Shown piece by piece: positions 7,909-16,851 of a stretch of 64,000 bases of DNA. Numbering within the stretch: position 1 is the stretch's first letter; each line of letters opens with the position of its first letter. The translations under genes were made by a program, and so were the position numbers. Source of the stretch: Mucilaginibacter gracilis. Lineage in GTDB: Bacteria; Bacteroidota; Bacteroidia; Sphingobacteriales; Sphingobacteriaceae. The stretch spans positions 248,001-312,000 of the forward strand of contig NZ_RBKU01000001.1 in assembly GCF_003633615.1 (NCBI RefSeq). Reading direction: 5' to 3'. A model generated the notes under the pieces. The model was given only the letters and a program-made list of their open reading frames with translations, was not told the DNA's origin and did not search any database.

Positions 7909-9204
7909 TCACGACGTGTGACTTTGAACCTGATGTCCTTTTACCGAATAATACCAAATAAACAGGTAAGCCGGCACCATCACCCAGTAGCCCTGCTGCG
8001 CATTAAATTTATCGGCCAGCGCACCATACACTAAGGGCAGTATAGCACCACCGGCAATACCCATAATGAGTAATGATGAACCTATTTTGGTAAACCTGCC
8101 CAAGCCTTTTAAGGCCAAGGGCCATAATGCTGGCCACATCAGCGAGTTGGCCAGGCCCATCAACGCGATGAATAAAACCGATAAATAACCATGAGTAAAA
8201 ATAGCCGCGATAGCGAATAAAACGCCCAGCAACGCGGAGCCTTTAAGTGCCACATCCTGCTTTAAAAACTTAGGTACGCAAAGTATCCCTGTAATGTAAC
8301 CCAGGATCATGCATGACAATGTAATTGTTGAAAAGAATTTCGCCGTGGACAAAGCAATGCCTTGCGATACCCCGTAATTAATAATGGTATCGCCCGCTAT
8401 AACTTCAACTCCAACATATAAAAACATCGTTAGTACACCTAGCAACAAATGCGGAAATTGCAGGATACTGGTTTTATTAATGTTTGCCAGTGCTAATTTT
8501 TCGTCTTCATGCTCGGTGTTGATCTCGGGCAGGCTAGAAAAATAAATGAGCACGGTTAGCAGCCCCAATACCACAGCCATACAGATATAGGGTAAAATAA
8601 CCCGCGATGAAAGTTCATTTAAAGCCACATCCTGCTGACCAGTGGTCATACTTACTAATTTGGCTTTCAATTCATCGGCACCTTTGAGGGTAACCGCGCC
8701 TAAAACCACGGGGGCTATGGCACCGGCCACTTTATTGCAGATACCCATGATACTGATGCGTTTGGCCGCGCTTTCGGGCGGGCCCAAAACCGTGATATAA
8801 GGGTTGGAGGCGGTTTGCAAAATAGCTAGCCCTGTACCCTGGATAAACAACCCCAATAAAAACAGCGGGTAGATGCGGGTTATAGCCGCCGGTATAAAAA
8901 CCAAGGCTCCAATAGCCATAATGAACAAACCAAGCGCCATTCCCTTTTTAAAGCCGGTATACTTTAAAATTATACCAGAAGGTATGGCCATTACAAAATA
9001 GGAAATGTAAAAAGCAAAGGCTACCAGCAGCGACTCTTTATTGTTTAACCTGCAAGCCATTTTTAAATAGGGTATCAATATCGAGTTCAGCCAGGTTACA
9101 AAACCGAAGATGAAAAATAAGGCACCGATGATGAGTATCGGCGGGAGGCCGTTACTTTTTACCCGTTTAGCTGCTATTGCTGATGGTTGATGGTTTTCAC
9201 GCAT
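7909..9204 (-). CDS. Sugar:proton MFS transporter of the FucP/NagP type
   Basis: A 431-residue inner-membrane protein with twelve hydrophobic segments. Family marks are the first helix LFFIFGFVTWLNSILIPYL, then GFKKGMALGLFIMAIGALVF, and QTASNPYITVLGP followed by ESAAKRISIMG, a signature of the glucose/galactose/fucose/N-acetylglucosamine symporters of Bacteroidota. Substrate cannot be fixed from sequence. Because the gene directly follows nagB and a hexosaminidase in the same operon, N-acetylglucosamine or N-acetylgalactosamine (NagP role) is most likely; fucose is the alternative because two GH29 genes are nearby. It is the last gene of the operon that starts with SusC at 23098. Confidence 0.85.
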   Translation of the reverse strand: MRENHQPSAIAAKRVKSNGLPPILIIGALFFIFGFVTWLNSILIPYLKMACRLNNKESLLVAFAFYISYFVMAIPSGIILKYTGFKKGMALGLFIMAIGALVFIPAAITRIYPLFLLGLFIQGTGLAILQTASNPYITVLGPPESAAKRISIMGICNKVAGAIAPVVLGAVTLKGADELKAKLVSMTTGQQDVALNELSSRVILPYICMAVVLGLLTVLIYFSSLPEINTEHEDEKLALANINKTSILQFPHLLLGVLTMFLYVGVEVIAGDTIINYGVSQGIALSTAKFFSTITLSCMILGYITGILCVPKFLKQDVALKGSALLGVLFAIAAIFTHGYLSVLFIALMGLANSLMWPALWPLALKGLGRFTKIGSSLLIMGIAGGAILPLVYGALADKFNAQQGYWVMVPAYLFIWYYSVKGHQVQSHTS

Positions 9205-9252
9205 ATTTTGTTTTTATTGCTGTATAGTTTGATACCGTATGATAATAAATAA

Positions 9253-9278
9253 GCTCATCCATTGGCAACGGTATGAGC
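9253..9278 (-). terminator. Possible hairpin between nagB and the transporter gene
   Basis: GCTCAT at 9253-9258 pairs with ATGAGC at 9273-9278, and on the minus strand the stem is followed by TTATTTATTATC. It sits in the 92-base gap between nagB and the sugar transporter. It may lower transcription of the transporter (partial terminator) or protect the upstream message from decay. Confidence 0.35.
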
Positions 9279-9296
9279 ATGCCTGTTTCTTTCTAT

Positions 9297-11216
9297 TTAA
9301 AATTCCCACCGTTTAAAAGCTTCAATAGCTTCGTAATTGGCCAAGCCAAGGCCATCGTAAGCTTTGGCGGTTTCACTGGTGCGCTGTTCGGCACGTACCC
9401 AAAACTCGCGTGCGTCGTCACCCGGGAATACCGGTATATCTTTTTGCGACTGGTGTTTAAATATCGCTAATCGCTTACGTTCAACCTCTTGCGGTGATAA
9501 CGGTACGGCCATTTCTATTTCGTGTATCTCAAACTCGTGCCAGGCACCTCTGTACAGCCACAGCCAGCAATCTTTTACCCAGCTTTCGGTAGTTTTTAAA
9601 CGGGTTAATGCCTGCAGTATAATGTCAAAGCAAACTTTATGTGTGCCATGCGGATCAGCAAAATCGCCTGCGGCAAATACCTGCTGTGGTTTAACTGAAT
9701 TCAGTAATTCCATTGTTTGGATGATGTCATCCTCGTAGCTTACCGTTTTCTGCGCTTTTAACCTATCGTAAAAAGGCAGGTTCTGAAAATGAATATTACC
9801 ATCGGGTAAACCTGCGAAACGCGCACCCGCTATTGCCTCTCCTTTACGAATCAAGCCCTTAATGGTTTGAATCGGTTGGGTATCGGCCTGGTTAGGTAGT
9901 TTTGCTTCGAAGAACGAACGCATTTGCTTATAAAATAATTCCTGTTCGGAGGTCTCACGGCCCTCGCTTTTCGCCAGATCGATCGAAAACTCAACATAGC
10001 GCAACGCATCATCATCCCAAACTGCGGTATTACCCGATGTTTGATAGGCTACATGCACCTCGTGTCCCTGGTCGGCTAAACGGATGAAGGTCCCTCCCAT
10101 TGATATCACATCGTCATCAGGGTGCGGCGAAAACACAATAGAACGTTTTTTTGCAGGTTCGGCACGTTCGGGGCGCTGGCTGTCATCGGCATTGGGTTTA
10201 CCACCCGGCCAGCCGGTTATGGTATGCTGTATTCCATTGAATATGTTAATATTAATATCATAAACAGGGCCCTGCTGGGTAGCCAATTGCGCCATGCCAT
10301 GCGTATTGTAATCTTCTTCGGTTAGTTTCAGGATAGGCTTATTCAAGGTTTGCGCCAGCCAAACCACTGCTTTTTTGATCAAAACTTCGTCCCACCGGCA
10401 ATCTTTTACAAGCCAGGGGGTATTGAAACGGGTGAGTTCGGAAGCTGAGCCGGTATCTAAAATAAACTCCACGCGATCGGATAACTGCAAATAGGTCGCA
10501 GGTACATCCGATGAAATTTCGCCTTCTACCGCTTTTTTTATGATGGCCGCTTTTTTTTCGCTCCAGGCCATCAGGATGATTTCTTTTGCTTTGAAGATGG
10601 TACCAATACCCATAGTGACAGCTTTGTTAGGAACGTTTTCCTTACCTCCAAAATCTCGGGAGGCGTCTCTTCTGGTCAGGTCATCGAGCGTGACCAGCCG
10701 GGTGCCCGAATTTGGCGCAGACCCGGGTTCGTTAAAGCCGATGTGCCCGGTACGCCCTATACCTAATAACTGCACATCAAGACCACCAAAATGATTTATT
10801 TTTTGCTCATATTCATAACAAAAGGCCTGGACGAATTCCTGTTTGAGATTACCGTCGGGTATATGGATATTGCTTTTGTTGATATCCACGTGGTTAAATA
10901 AATTCTCATTCATGAAAGTGACATAGCTCTGAACCGCATCAGGTTTCATCGGGAAGTACTCATCCAGGTTAAAAGTAACTACGTTTTTAAAACTTAAGCC
11001 TTCTTCGCGATGTAAGCGGATCAGCTCTTTATAAACGTTGATCGGCGTAACGCCGGTAGCCAAACCCAGAACAGCGTTTTCGCTATTCTCTTGTTTTTTT
11101 ATGATGATGTCCGCAATCCGGCGGGCAACACGTTGGCTTGCTTCAATCTGGTTCGCAAATACCTTTACCGGTAATTTTTCAAAGCGTGTTTCTTCGAGTA
11201 AATTTAATCGTGACAT
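9297..11216 (-). CDS. nagB: Glucosamine-6-phosphate deaminase fused to a PIG-L/LmbE deacetylase-like domain
   Basis: A 639-residue cytosolic protein in two parts. Residues about 15-280 are the NagB sugar-phosphate isomerase/deaminase domain (VLGLATGVTPINVYKEL, VTFNLDEYFPM, LLGIGRTGHIGFNEPGS). They convert glucosamine-6-phosphate to fructose-6-phosphate and ammonia. Residues about 360-620 form a PIG-L/LmbE-like domain with the metal-binding AHPDD-type motif (SPHPDDDVISMGG) and a late DPHGTHK histidine. This two-domain architecture is known in Bacteroidota; the C-terminal part probably deacetylates an amino sugar or its phosphate, which would supply the substrate of the N-terminal part. It is preceded by the GH20 gene and followed by the sugar transporter, and so completes amino-sugar catabolism within the operon. 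Confidence 0.9.
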   Translation of the reverse strand: MSRLNLLEETRFEKLPVKVFANQIEASQRVARRIADIIIKKQENSENAVLGLATGVTPINVYKELIRLHREEGLSFKNVVTFNLDEYFPMKPDAVQSYVTFMNENLFNHVDINKSNIHIPDGNLKQEFVQAFCYEYEQKINHFGGLDVQLLGIGRTGHIGFNEPGSAPNSGTRLVTLDDLTRRDASRDFGGKENVPNKAVTMGIGTIFKAKEIILMAWSEKKAAIIKKAVEGEISSDVPATYLQLSDRVEFILDTGSASELTRFNTPWLVKDCRWDEVLIKKAVVWLAQTLNKPILKLTEEDYNTHGMAQLATQQGPVYDININIFNGIQHTITGWPGGKPNADDSQRPERAEPAKKRSIVFSPHPDDDVISMGGTFIRLADQGHEVHVAYQTSGNTAVWDDDALRYVEFSIDLAKSEGRETSEQELFYKQMRSFFEAKLPNQADTQPIQTIKGLIRKGEAIAGARFAGLPDGNIHFQNLPFYDRLKAQKTVSYEDDIIQTMELLNSVKPQQVFAAGDFADPHGTHKVCFDIILQALTRLKTTESWVKDCWLWLYRGAWHEFEIHEIEMAVPLSPQEVERKRLAIFKHQSQKDIPVFPGDDAREFWVRAEQRTSETAKAYDGLGLANYEAIEAFKRWEF

Positions 11217-11243
11217 ATAAGTTTAGTAGCTGACCGTAATTGA

Positions 11244-12845
11244 TCAGTGATTATTAGTTTGTTGTTCTGCCGTTAAGGGTTCGGGGGTTCTGAGCGGATC
11301 ATAAGGATCGTAATAATAGATCTTATCCTTTTGATAAAGTTTGAATTGCTCTTTTACACGATCTTTGAATTTGGCAAGGTCCTTTTGTTCATCAAAGCCC
11401 CAGGCAACTTCGGCCAGCGCGGTAATTCGCGGGAAAAGCATGTATTGTAACTTGGCTTCGGTTAAAATATTCTCCGTCCATAAAGCTGCCTGTACGCCCA
11501 ATACCTGTTTCTGTTGCGCGGCTGTAATGGGCAGGGTGCTGGTATTAAAGCTGTAAAGCTTATCTAAGGGTATATAAGCGCCTTGCCATCTGCGGCCAAA
11601 GCGTTGGGTGGTATCCTGCACAAAATCAAAGTAAAATGGCAGGCGCGGGCATAAAACCACCGGGTATCCTTTATCCAAAGCCTTTTTTAATTGTGCGGGT
11701 TTATCATGCCTCCACCAAAAAATAATCGTTTTATCGGCAGGGAGGTCGCAGTCTGCGGCTTCGTCCCAAAGCAATACTTTATTGTTCAGTTTAAAAATGG
11801 TATCGGCCATGCGCATGGTAAAATAATGCTCAACGGCTAACAGGTTTGGCAATTTTTTTTCTTGCATTAGCTGTTTAACGTTGGCGTCGGTTTTCCATTT
11901 TTCGTTGCCGAAGTTCACTTCGTCGCCACCCAAATGAATCATTTGAGAGGGGAACAAAGCATCGGTTTCCTTCAGTATATTGCTCAGGTAACTGTAGGTT
12001 GAATCGTTACCGGGATTAAAGGTAAAGTCGGGGTTTTTAGCCGAACCTCCCCCGCTAAACGCCGGGTAAGCACGGTTTGCCGCGCTGGCATGGCCGGGCA
12101 TATCAACCTCGGGTATTACATCAATAAAGCGTTCGTTGGCGTAGGCTATAACCTCTTTAATATCTTCTTGGGTATAATATTGTGCCGGGGCAAATTTATC
12201 GGTATAATTGCCTATGCCGCCCGTAAGCGTCAATAAAGGATAAGCCTTGATCTGCATTCGCCAGCCAGGCTCGTCGGTAAGGTGCCAGTGTAGTTTGTTC
12301 AGCTTGTAAAAAGCCATCCAGTCGAGCAGTTGCTTTACGGTTTGCTTGCCCCAAAAGTGCCGCGACTCATCTAATAACAACCCCCGCCAGGCGTAACGTG
12401 GCTGGTCGGTAATAGTCCAGCAACTAATGGTTGGGGTACTCTCCTTTACATCGCCAACCCGTATTAGTTGCATTAACGAACTGATGCCGTAAAATACCCC
12501 CTGGTTAGTTGCAGCGGTAATTTTTATACCCGTTGGCTTAACCTCAAGTATGTAGGCTTCGGCTTTGGTTAAATTGAATTTCGCATCAATATTGAGGCTA
12601 ATAGCCGGGCCCGTAGCTTGCTGCTGCACACTCAAGGTAAGCCCGCTGTATTTAAGCAATTGCTGCTGCAGATAATTAGCCTGTGCCTGCAATTGCTGCA
12701 CATTGTAAAGTATGGCCACAGCATTGCTTACCTTAAAATTACCCACCACAGCCTGGATATGATTTGGCAGTGGAATAATAGGGCAGTCCTGGCCAAATGC
12801 ATAACACTCAACAAATACAAACAGAATCAATAAAAGCTTTTTCAT
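11244..12845 (-). CDS. Beta-N-acetylhexosaminidase, family GH20
   Basis: A 533-residue periplasmic enzyme with a signal peptide (residues 1-18, ending AFG). It has the small N-terminal GH20b domain (to about 140), then the TIM-barrel catalytic domain starting at YAWRGLLLDESRHFWG. The catalytic Asp-Glu pair lies at about residues 305-306 in HLGGDEVNF, and substrate-side residues are seen in HWHLTDEPGWR and the late LWTENI. It would remove terminal beta-linked GlcNAc or GalNAc by the substrate-assisted mechanism of the family. It is 14 bases from the GH105 gene upstream and 27 bases from nagB downstream, so released HexNAc would feed directly into that pathway. Confidence 0.92.
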   Translation of the reverse strand: MKKLLLILFVFVECYAFGQDCPIIPLPNHIQAVVGNFKVSNAVAILYNVQQLQAQANYLQQQLLKYSGLTLSVQQQATGPAISLNIDAKFNLTKAEAYILEVKPTGIKITAATNQGVFYGISSLMQLIRVGDVKESTPTISCWTITDQPRYAWRGLLLDESRHFWGKQTVKQLLDWMAFYKLNKLHWHLTDEPGWRMQIKAYPLLTLTGGIGNYTDKFAPAQYYTQEDIKEVIAYANERFIDVIPEVDMPGHASAANRAYPAFSGGGSAKNPDFTFNPGNDSTYSYLSNILKETDALFPSQMIHLGGDEVNFGNEKWKTDANVKQLMQEKKLPNLLAVEHYFTMRMADTIFKLNNKVLLWDEAADCDLPADKTIIFWWRHDKPAQLKKALDKGYPVVLCPRLPFYFDFVQDTTQRFGRRWQGAYIPLDKLYSFNTSTLPITAAQQKQVLGVQAALWTENILTEAKLQYMLFPRITALAEVAWGFDEQKDLAKFKDRVKEQFKLYQKDKIYYYDPYDPLRTPEPLTAEQQTNNH

Positions 12846-12859
12846 AATTATCTCTGCTG

Positions 12860-13993
12860 CTAATGGTGGTTATTAGTATTATTTAGTTTTAGCATTTCGC
12901 TCCCGGCTAACAAAAACGCGCCAACGCCATAAACTTCGGTATCGTCAAAACTCACCTTTTCGGGCGAGGCGCCTATTGGCTGCACATAACCCAGCTTACC
13001 ATCCGGATGTACCGAACTTGTTAAGGCCACCCAAGCCCTTTTAACCACCGGAGCATATTTTTTGCGCGGCAAAATATTATGGTTTATACCCCAGGTTAAG
13101 GCATAGCAAAACAAGCCCGTCCCGCTGGTTTCCTTCACGGGATAGCTTTCAGGGTCTAACAAACTGGCGTGCCATGTTCCGTCCGGCTGTTGCAAACTGG
13201 CTATCTTTTGCGCTAACTCTTTATATTGTTTAATCAGCTTGGTTTTGTTGGCATTAGTATTGGGCATAGTTTGCAATACATTAACCAAACCCGCTATTAC
13301 CCAGCCGTTGCCCCTGCTCCAAAATACCTTTTTTCCATTTTTTTCCTTTTGGGTAAAATATCGGCTATCCCTAAAAAATAAATGTTCGTTGTTGTCGTAC
13401 AAGTAGTCGCTTGTTTTCCACCAAAGCTTGCAGGCCTGGTTTAAATATTGGGGGTTGCCGGTTACCTTGCTTAAATTGGACAGGCCTGCCGGGCCCATAT
13501 ACAGGGCATCGCACCAAGCCCATTCGCGCAGGTATATTTTGTTTACCCATAATAAGGGTTCGGTATGCGGTGCAGCAACCAACGAATCGGCCATACTTTT
13601 AAAGTCGGCAATATATAGTGGGTTTTTATAAATGCCGTACAGTTGTGCATACATTTGCGCAATACAATAATCATCGGCAAAATGCCTGTCGGGGCCAATC
13701 TTCCAGTTTAGGCTGTTACCAACATCAATTAGCTTTTTGTAATAGCTATCGTTACGAGCAATTTTGGACCAGGCCATCATCCCGGTGTACATTACACCGT
13801 TTGTCCAGTCGGTTTTAGGGTTTTTCCACCCATCGGTTTCCAGCTTTTTCCATTGCCAGTCGGCAACTTTTTTCATTATGGCGTATACACTATCGCCGGG
13901 TTTGGCAGCATTGTACCCCGAAGCCTTCGCTCCAAATCCGCCGAACAGCAAAAACACTATCAACAATAAATTGTAACTTCTTTTCATCATCAT
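12860..13993 (-). CDS. Unsaturated uronyl hydrolase, family GH105 (GH88-related)
   Basis: A 377-residue enzyme with a signal peptide (about residues 1-24, ending AKA). The alpha/alpha-barrel motifs of GH105/GH88 are in order: MMAWSK, then FADDYCIAQ with Asp107/Asp108, then REWAWCDALYMGP with Asp162 as general acid candidate, then VFWSRGNGWVIAGL and KETSGTGLFCYAL. Members hydrate the double bond that polysaccharide lyases leave on the non-reducing uronic acid. In this operon it most probably acts on products of the heparinase-type lyase or of the PL8 lyase. GH105 is best known for rhamnogalacturonan products, so a uronate linked to rhamnose remains possible. It is separated by 3 bases from the next gene. 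Confidence 0.87.
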   Translation of the reverse strand: MMMKRSYNLLLIVFLLFGGFGAKASGYNAAKPGDSVYAIMKKVADWQWKKLETDGWKNPKTDWTNGVMYTGMMAWSKIARNDSYYKKLIDVGNSLNWKIGPDRHFADDYCIAQMYAQLYGIYKNPLYIADFKSMADSLVAAPHTEPLLWVNKIYLREWAWCDALYMGPAGLSNLSKVTGNPQYLNQACKLWWKTSDYLYDNNEHLFFRDSRYFTQKEKNGKKVFWSRGNGWVIAGLVNVLQTMPNTNANKTKLIKQYKELAQKIASLQQPDGTWHASLLDPESYPVKETSGTGLFCYALTWGINHNILPRKKYAPVVKRAWVALTSSVHPDGKLGYVQPIGASPEKVSFDDTEVYGVGAFLLAGSEMLKLNNTNNHH

Positions 13994-13996
13994 AAA

Positions 13997-14857
13997 TTAG
14001 TGGCTCGCTATAAAATCTTTTACAGCTTTCATCCAGCCGCTATTAACATCAACATATACTTTTTGGCCGTTAGCATAGCGCATACCGCTGCTTGTCCATA
14101 ATAAACAACCATTTGCGCCCAATTTGTACAGGGTTTGCAAGTGGCTCATCATTTCATCATAAGTGAGCATGCTTTTAACACCCTTGTTATCTACTTCGGG
14201 AGTGATATAGGGTAGAATAGGCTTATCCGGATAGTTATACTTTTTGCAGGCGTTAATATTATACAGCGCTGTTTTGTTCCAGTTAACAGTATCGGCATCA
14301 TAGTTATACAACGACGGACTAAAATAATCAACCGCAGCAGCTACGCCTGCATAGCCTTTGTTTATCTTATCATACCTGTTAATATTCTCCGAATAAGCAT
14401 ACGTATTTTGTGGCACGGTAGCATATAACCCAACCTTCGATTTACTATTTACCTTCTTAAAGTAGTTAATGGTTTCTATCATTCTTGCAGTAGTTTTAAC
14501 AGTATCCCACCTGTTCCACCCTTCCAGATCTAACGATACCAGGACATCCTTAAAACCGAGGGCTTGTTGCGACAGCGAATCAATACGAGCAATGTTTGGT
14601 ATGCCGTTCTTTTTATCACCTGTTGGGTAGTCAAGCACCTTTTGCTCATAAATCAAATCCATTGTGTTTACACCGTATTGAAGCAAGTACTGCTGTAATT
14701 GCTTGTATGATGCTTTAACATTGCTACCGTTTTGGCTATACCCGGCATAAACTATAAAACCATACACCGTAAACCTATGCTTGGCAGACTTGCTTTTTTG
14801 AGCGAAACCGCCGCAACAAGCCAACATTAAAGAAACTAAAACCAAAATTTTTTTCAT
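13997..14857 (-). CDS. GH56-like (hyaluronidase-like) secreted protein
   Basis: A 286-residue protein with a signal peptide (residues 1-19, ending GFAQ). The rest looks like a compact TIM-barrel resembling GH56 hyaluronidases: a first strand FTVYGFIVYAGY, then NGIPNIARIDSLSQQA. The acid pair follows in SLDLEGWNRW (Asp110 and Glu112, matching the DxE of hyaluronidase DWEEW). Then come FSPSLYNY (Tyr184, cf. the ALYPSIYL strand), PILPYITPEV, and a final strand GCLLWTSSG (Trp254, cf. the conserved late Trp). These matches were made by eye. If right, the enzyme would cut hyaluronan- or chondroitin-like chains by hydrolysis with N-acetyl assistance. It lies between a heparinase-type lyase and a GH105, an appropriate setting. 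The alternative is an uncharacterised TIM-barrel glycosidase family. Confidence 0.6.
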   Translation of the reverse strand: MKKILVLVSLMLACCGGFAQKSKSAKHRFTVYGFIVYAGYSQNGSNVKASYKQLQQYLLQYGVNTMDLIYEQKVLDYPTGDKKNGIPNIARIDSLSQQALGFKDVLVSLDLEGWNRWDTVKTTARMIETINYFKKVNSKSKVGLYATVPQNTYAYSENINRYDKINKGYAGVAAAVDYFSPSLYNYDADTVNWNKTALYNINACKKYNYPDKPILPYITPEVDNKGVKSMLTYDEMMSHLQTLYKLGANGCLLWTSSGMRYANGQKVYVDVNSGWMKAVKDFIASH

Positions 14858-14863
14858 TTTTAA

Positions 14864-16804
14864 TTATTTTACAGGCCTAAAAGTTACCGTTATTGCCCCT
14901 GCTTCTGCTGGTGGCAATACAATACCTATCCGCTTAAAGGCAGGTGCATCTTCCACAATAGTTTCGGCCTTTACGGCGAAGCCGCTTTTGGTGCTGATGG
15001 TAGCTATCATTTTTTGTGTTTTGCCATCAAACTCAATCTGGTTTGGGGCTATTTGTTTCCACTGGGCGCGGGTTATCAGTGTAAACTCAAATTTCTGATT
15101 GGTTTTAAAGGCAAAATCGTCTTTCACAGTTAAAAAACCCGCATCATCACGGTTATACGTAAAAGTGCGCACGAGCTTGCTCAATGCAGGTACGGGGTAT
15201 GCCGACGAAATATCCATCACAAACTCGTCCTGCTTATCGGTAAAAGTGGCATTTAACACCTTGGCTTCTGAAGCAGCGCCTTCCTGTTGCTCCACACCTG
15301 CCACCAAAGGCACGGGGTGCCCATAGGATGAAAGCAGTTTATAACTATACCTTTCGGGGCCAAAGGTTTTGGCTGTATAAAATGATGGCCCACCGGGGTC
15401 GCCCATCAGCATTTCATCACCTACCACCACGCTAAACGAGCCAACATCATTATGGTTATGTATCTCGTTATTATTACCGCCCTTTAAAGCTGCGCCTATA
15501 TTTGCTTTTGAACCTGCAAGCGGCCGTTCAATCAATACACCCGCCTGTTTAAAGTACGAGCGCAAACCAAAAGCTAATGCCGATGTATTGCTGTTAACCT
15601 TACTTTGGGAAGCCGAGTTTGGGAAGGCGCGCATCACATCGTCGGTAAGGGTGGCTGTTCCGCCGGCAAAGGTAAGGCTGTCGTATTTTTGCAATCCCAA
15701 GCCTAAATTACGGCTGCAATACCAAAGCAGGGCGGCAGGCGCTTTTACGCCCACATGGCAATCGGCAATGTTGGGGTAAACATTATTTATAATTTCCAGG
15801 TTGGGTACATAGCTTGCAATGCGTTTTATCTTAGGGTCGGCAAACAGGTTTATGGTTTTGTTTGTAGCCTGCCAAATGTTTTCGCGCAGCAAAATATATT
15901 TACTAAAGCCATAATCATAATACCCTAAACCTTCGGTGCAATAGCCCTCGTTGGTAAACCCGGCAACACTGTTTTTAGCGTACCTTTCGGCGATGGTTAC
16001 AAATTTGCCCCGCTCTTCCCTATCCGGAATGATAGCTAAAGCCGCCCCGGTAACCCCGGCCAAACAAACGGAGTTCCAGTTACTGGTTACAGTTAGCCAA
16101 TAACTATTGTTATTCCCCGTAGCAACCGACTGTAGAACGGGCTTAAAAACATGCTTTTCCATTTCGGCTAAAACATCGGCGCGTAGTTGTGGCGTTAGCT
16201 TGTCATCTAACAAATAAACAGCCTGTGCTACATTGTGGGCAAACCCGGCAGCGCCAAGATCAACCGTGTAATTACGGCCGTCAATATTCTGTTTCTTTTT
16301 ATCATGCGCCGGCAACGACCACGATTTTTGATGGATCAGCTCGTTCAGCACCATTTGGATGGTTGGCACAAACCTGCCTTTGTTCTCCAGGCACTCGGCC
16401 CAAACCAGCGGAGCCAGCCAGCCTAACCTGTTGCCCATCATTTTCTCACCTTCGGGCCTGGTGCCTTTGGTAAAGTACATCAAATACGCAGCATCGTTCC
16501 ATGCCGGGAAGGGCTTGTTTAACAGCGCCTCGGCAGTACTTATAACTTTATGGTATTTTACATTGCTATATAACTTACCCCATGCCAAACGGTTGTGGTA
16601 AGTATCACCAAAACCTTGTGGCGTTAGCGGCAGCATTGCCGCAACCTCGGCAACCCTTTGCATATCCAACGGTACAAGCGGTGCCACGGGTTTAGTTACG
16701 TCTGCGCTATCAATTACCGTTGCCAAAGTGTTGGCAACGGTAATTTTTGGCTGCATTGTGGCAACCAATGCTGTTAAACCTATAATAATGTTTTTTTTGT
16801 TCAT
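14864..16804 (-). CDS. Heparinase II/III-family polysaccharide lyase
   Basis: A 646-residue secreted protein with a signal-like start (residues 1-24). It has an alpha/alpha-toroid domain (about 60-400: VTSNWNSVCLAGVTGAAL, NEGYCTEGLGYYDYG) and a C-terminal beta-sheet heparinase II/III domain (about 420-640: NEIHNHNDVGSFSVVVG, MGDPGG). The HNHND histidine and the Tyr-rich GLGYYDYG are at the usual places of the catalytic His and Tyr. Such enzymes cleave uronic-acid-containing chains by beta-elimination and leave an unsaturated uronyl end. The exact PL family (PL12, 15, 17, 21, 33, 35 and others share this fold) cannot be settled by eye. The neighbours GH105, GH56-like and GH20 point to a uronate/HexNAc polymer. 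Confidence 0.85.
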   Translation of the reverse strand: MNKKNIIIGLTALVATMQPKITVANTLATVIDSADVTKPVAPLVPLDMQRVAEVAAMLPLTPQGFGDTYHNRLAWGKLYSNVKYHKVISTAEALLNKPFPAWNDAAYLMYFTKGTRPEGEKMMGNRLGWLAPLVWAECLENKGRFVPTIQMVLNELIHQKSWSLPAHDKKKQNIDGRNYTVDLGAAGFAHNVAQAVYLLDDKLTPQLRADVLAEMEKHVFKPVLQSVATGNNNSYWLTVTSNWNSVCLAGVTGAALAIIPDREERGKFVTIAERYAKNSVAGFTNEGYCTEGLGYYDYGFSKYILLRENIWQATNKTINLFADPKIKRIASYVPNLEIINNVYPNIADCHVGVKAPAALLWYCSRNLGLGLQKYDSLTFAGGTATLTDDVMRAFPNSASQSKVNSNTSALAFGLRSYFKQAGVLIERPLAGSKANIGAALKGGNNNEIHNHNDVGSFSVVVGDEMLMGDPGGPSFYTAKTFGPERYSYKLLSSYGHPVPLVAGVEQQEGAASEAKVLNATFTDKQDEFVMDISSAYPVPALSKLVRTFTYNRDDAGFLTVKDDFAFKTNQKFEFTLITRAQWKQIAPNQIEFDGKTQKMIATISTKSGFAVKAETIVEDAPAFKRIGIVLPPAEAGAITVTFRPVK

Positions 16805-16851
16805 CTATATGTTAAAATATCCTGCTCTAATTGGCTTTTGATATGCTTTAA

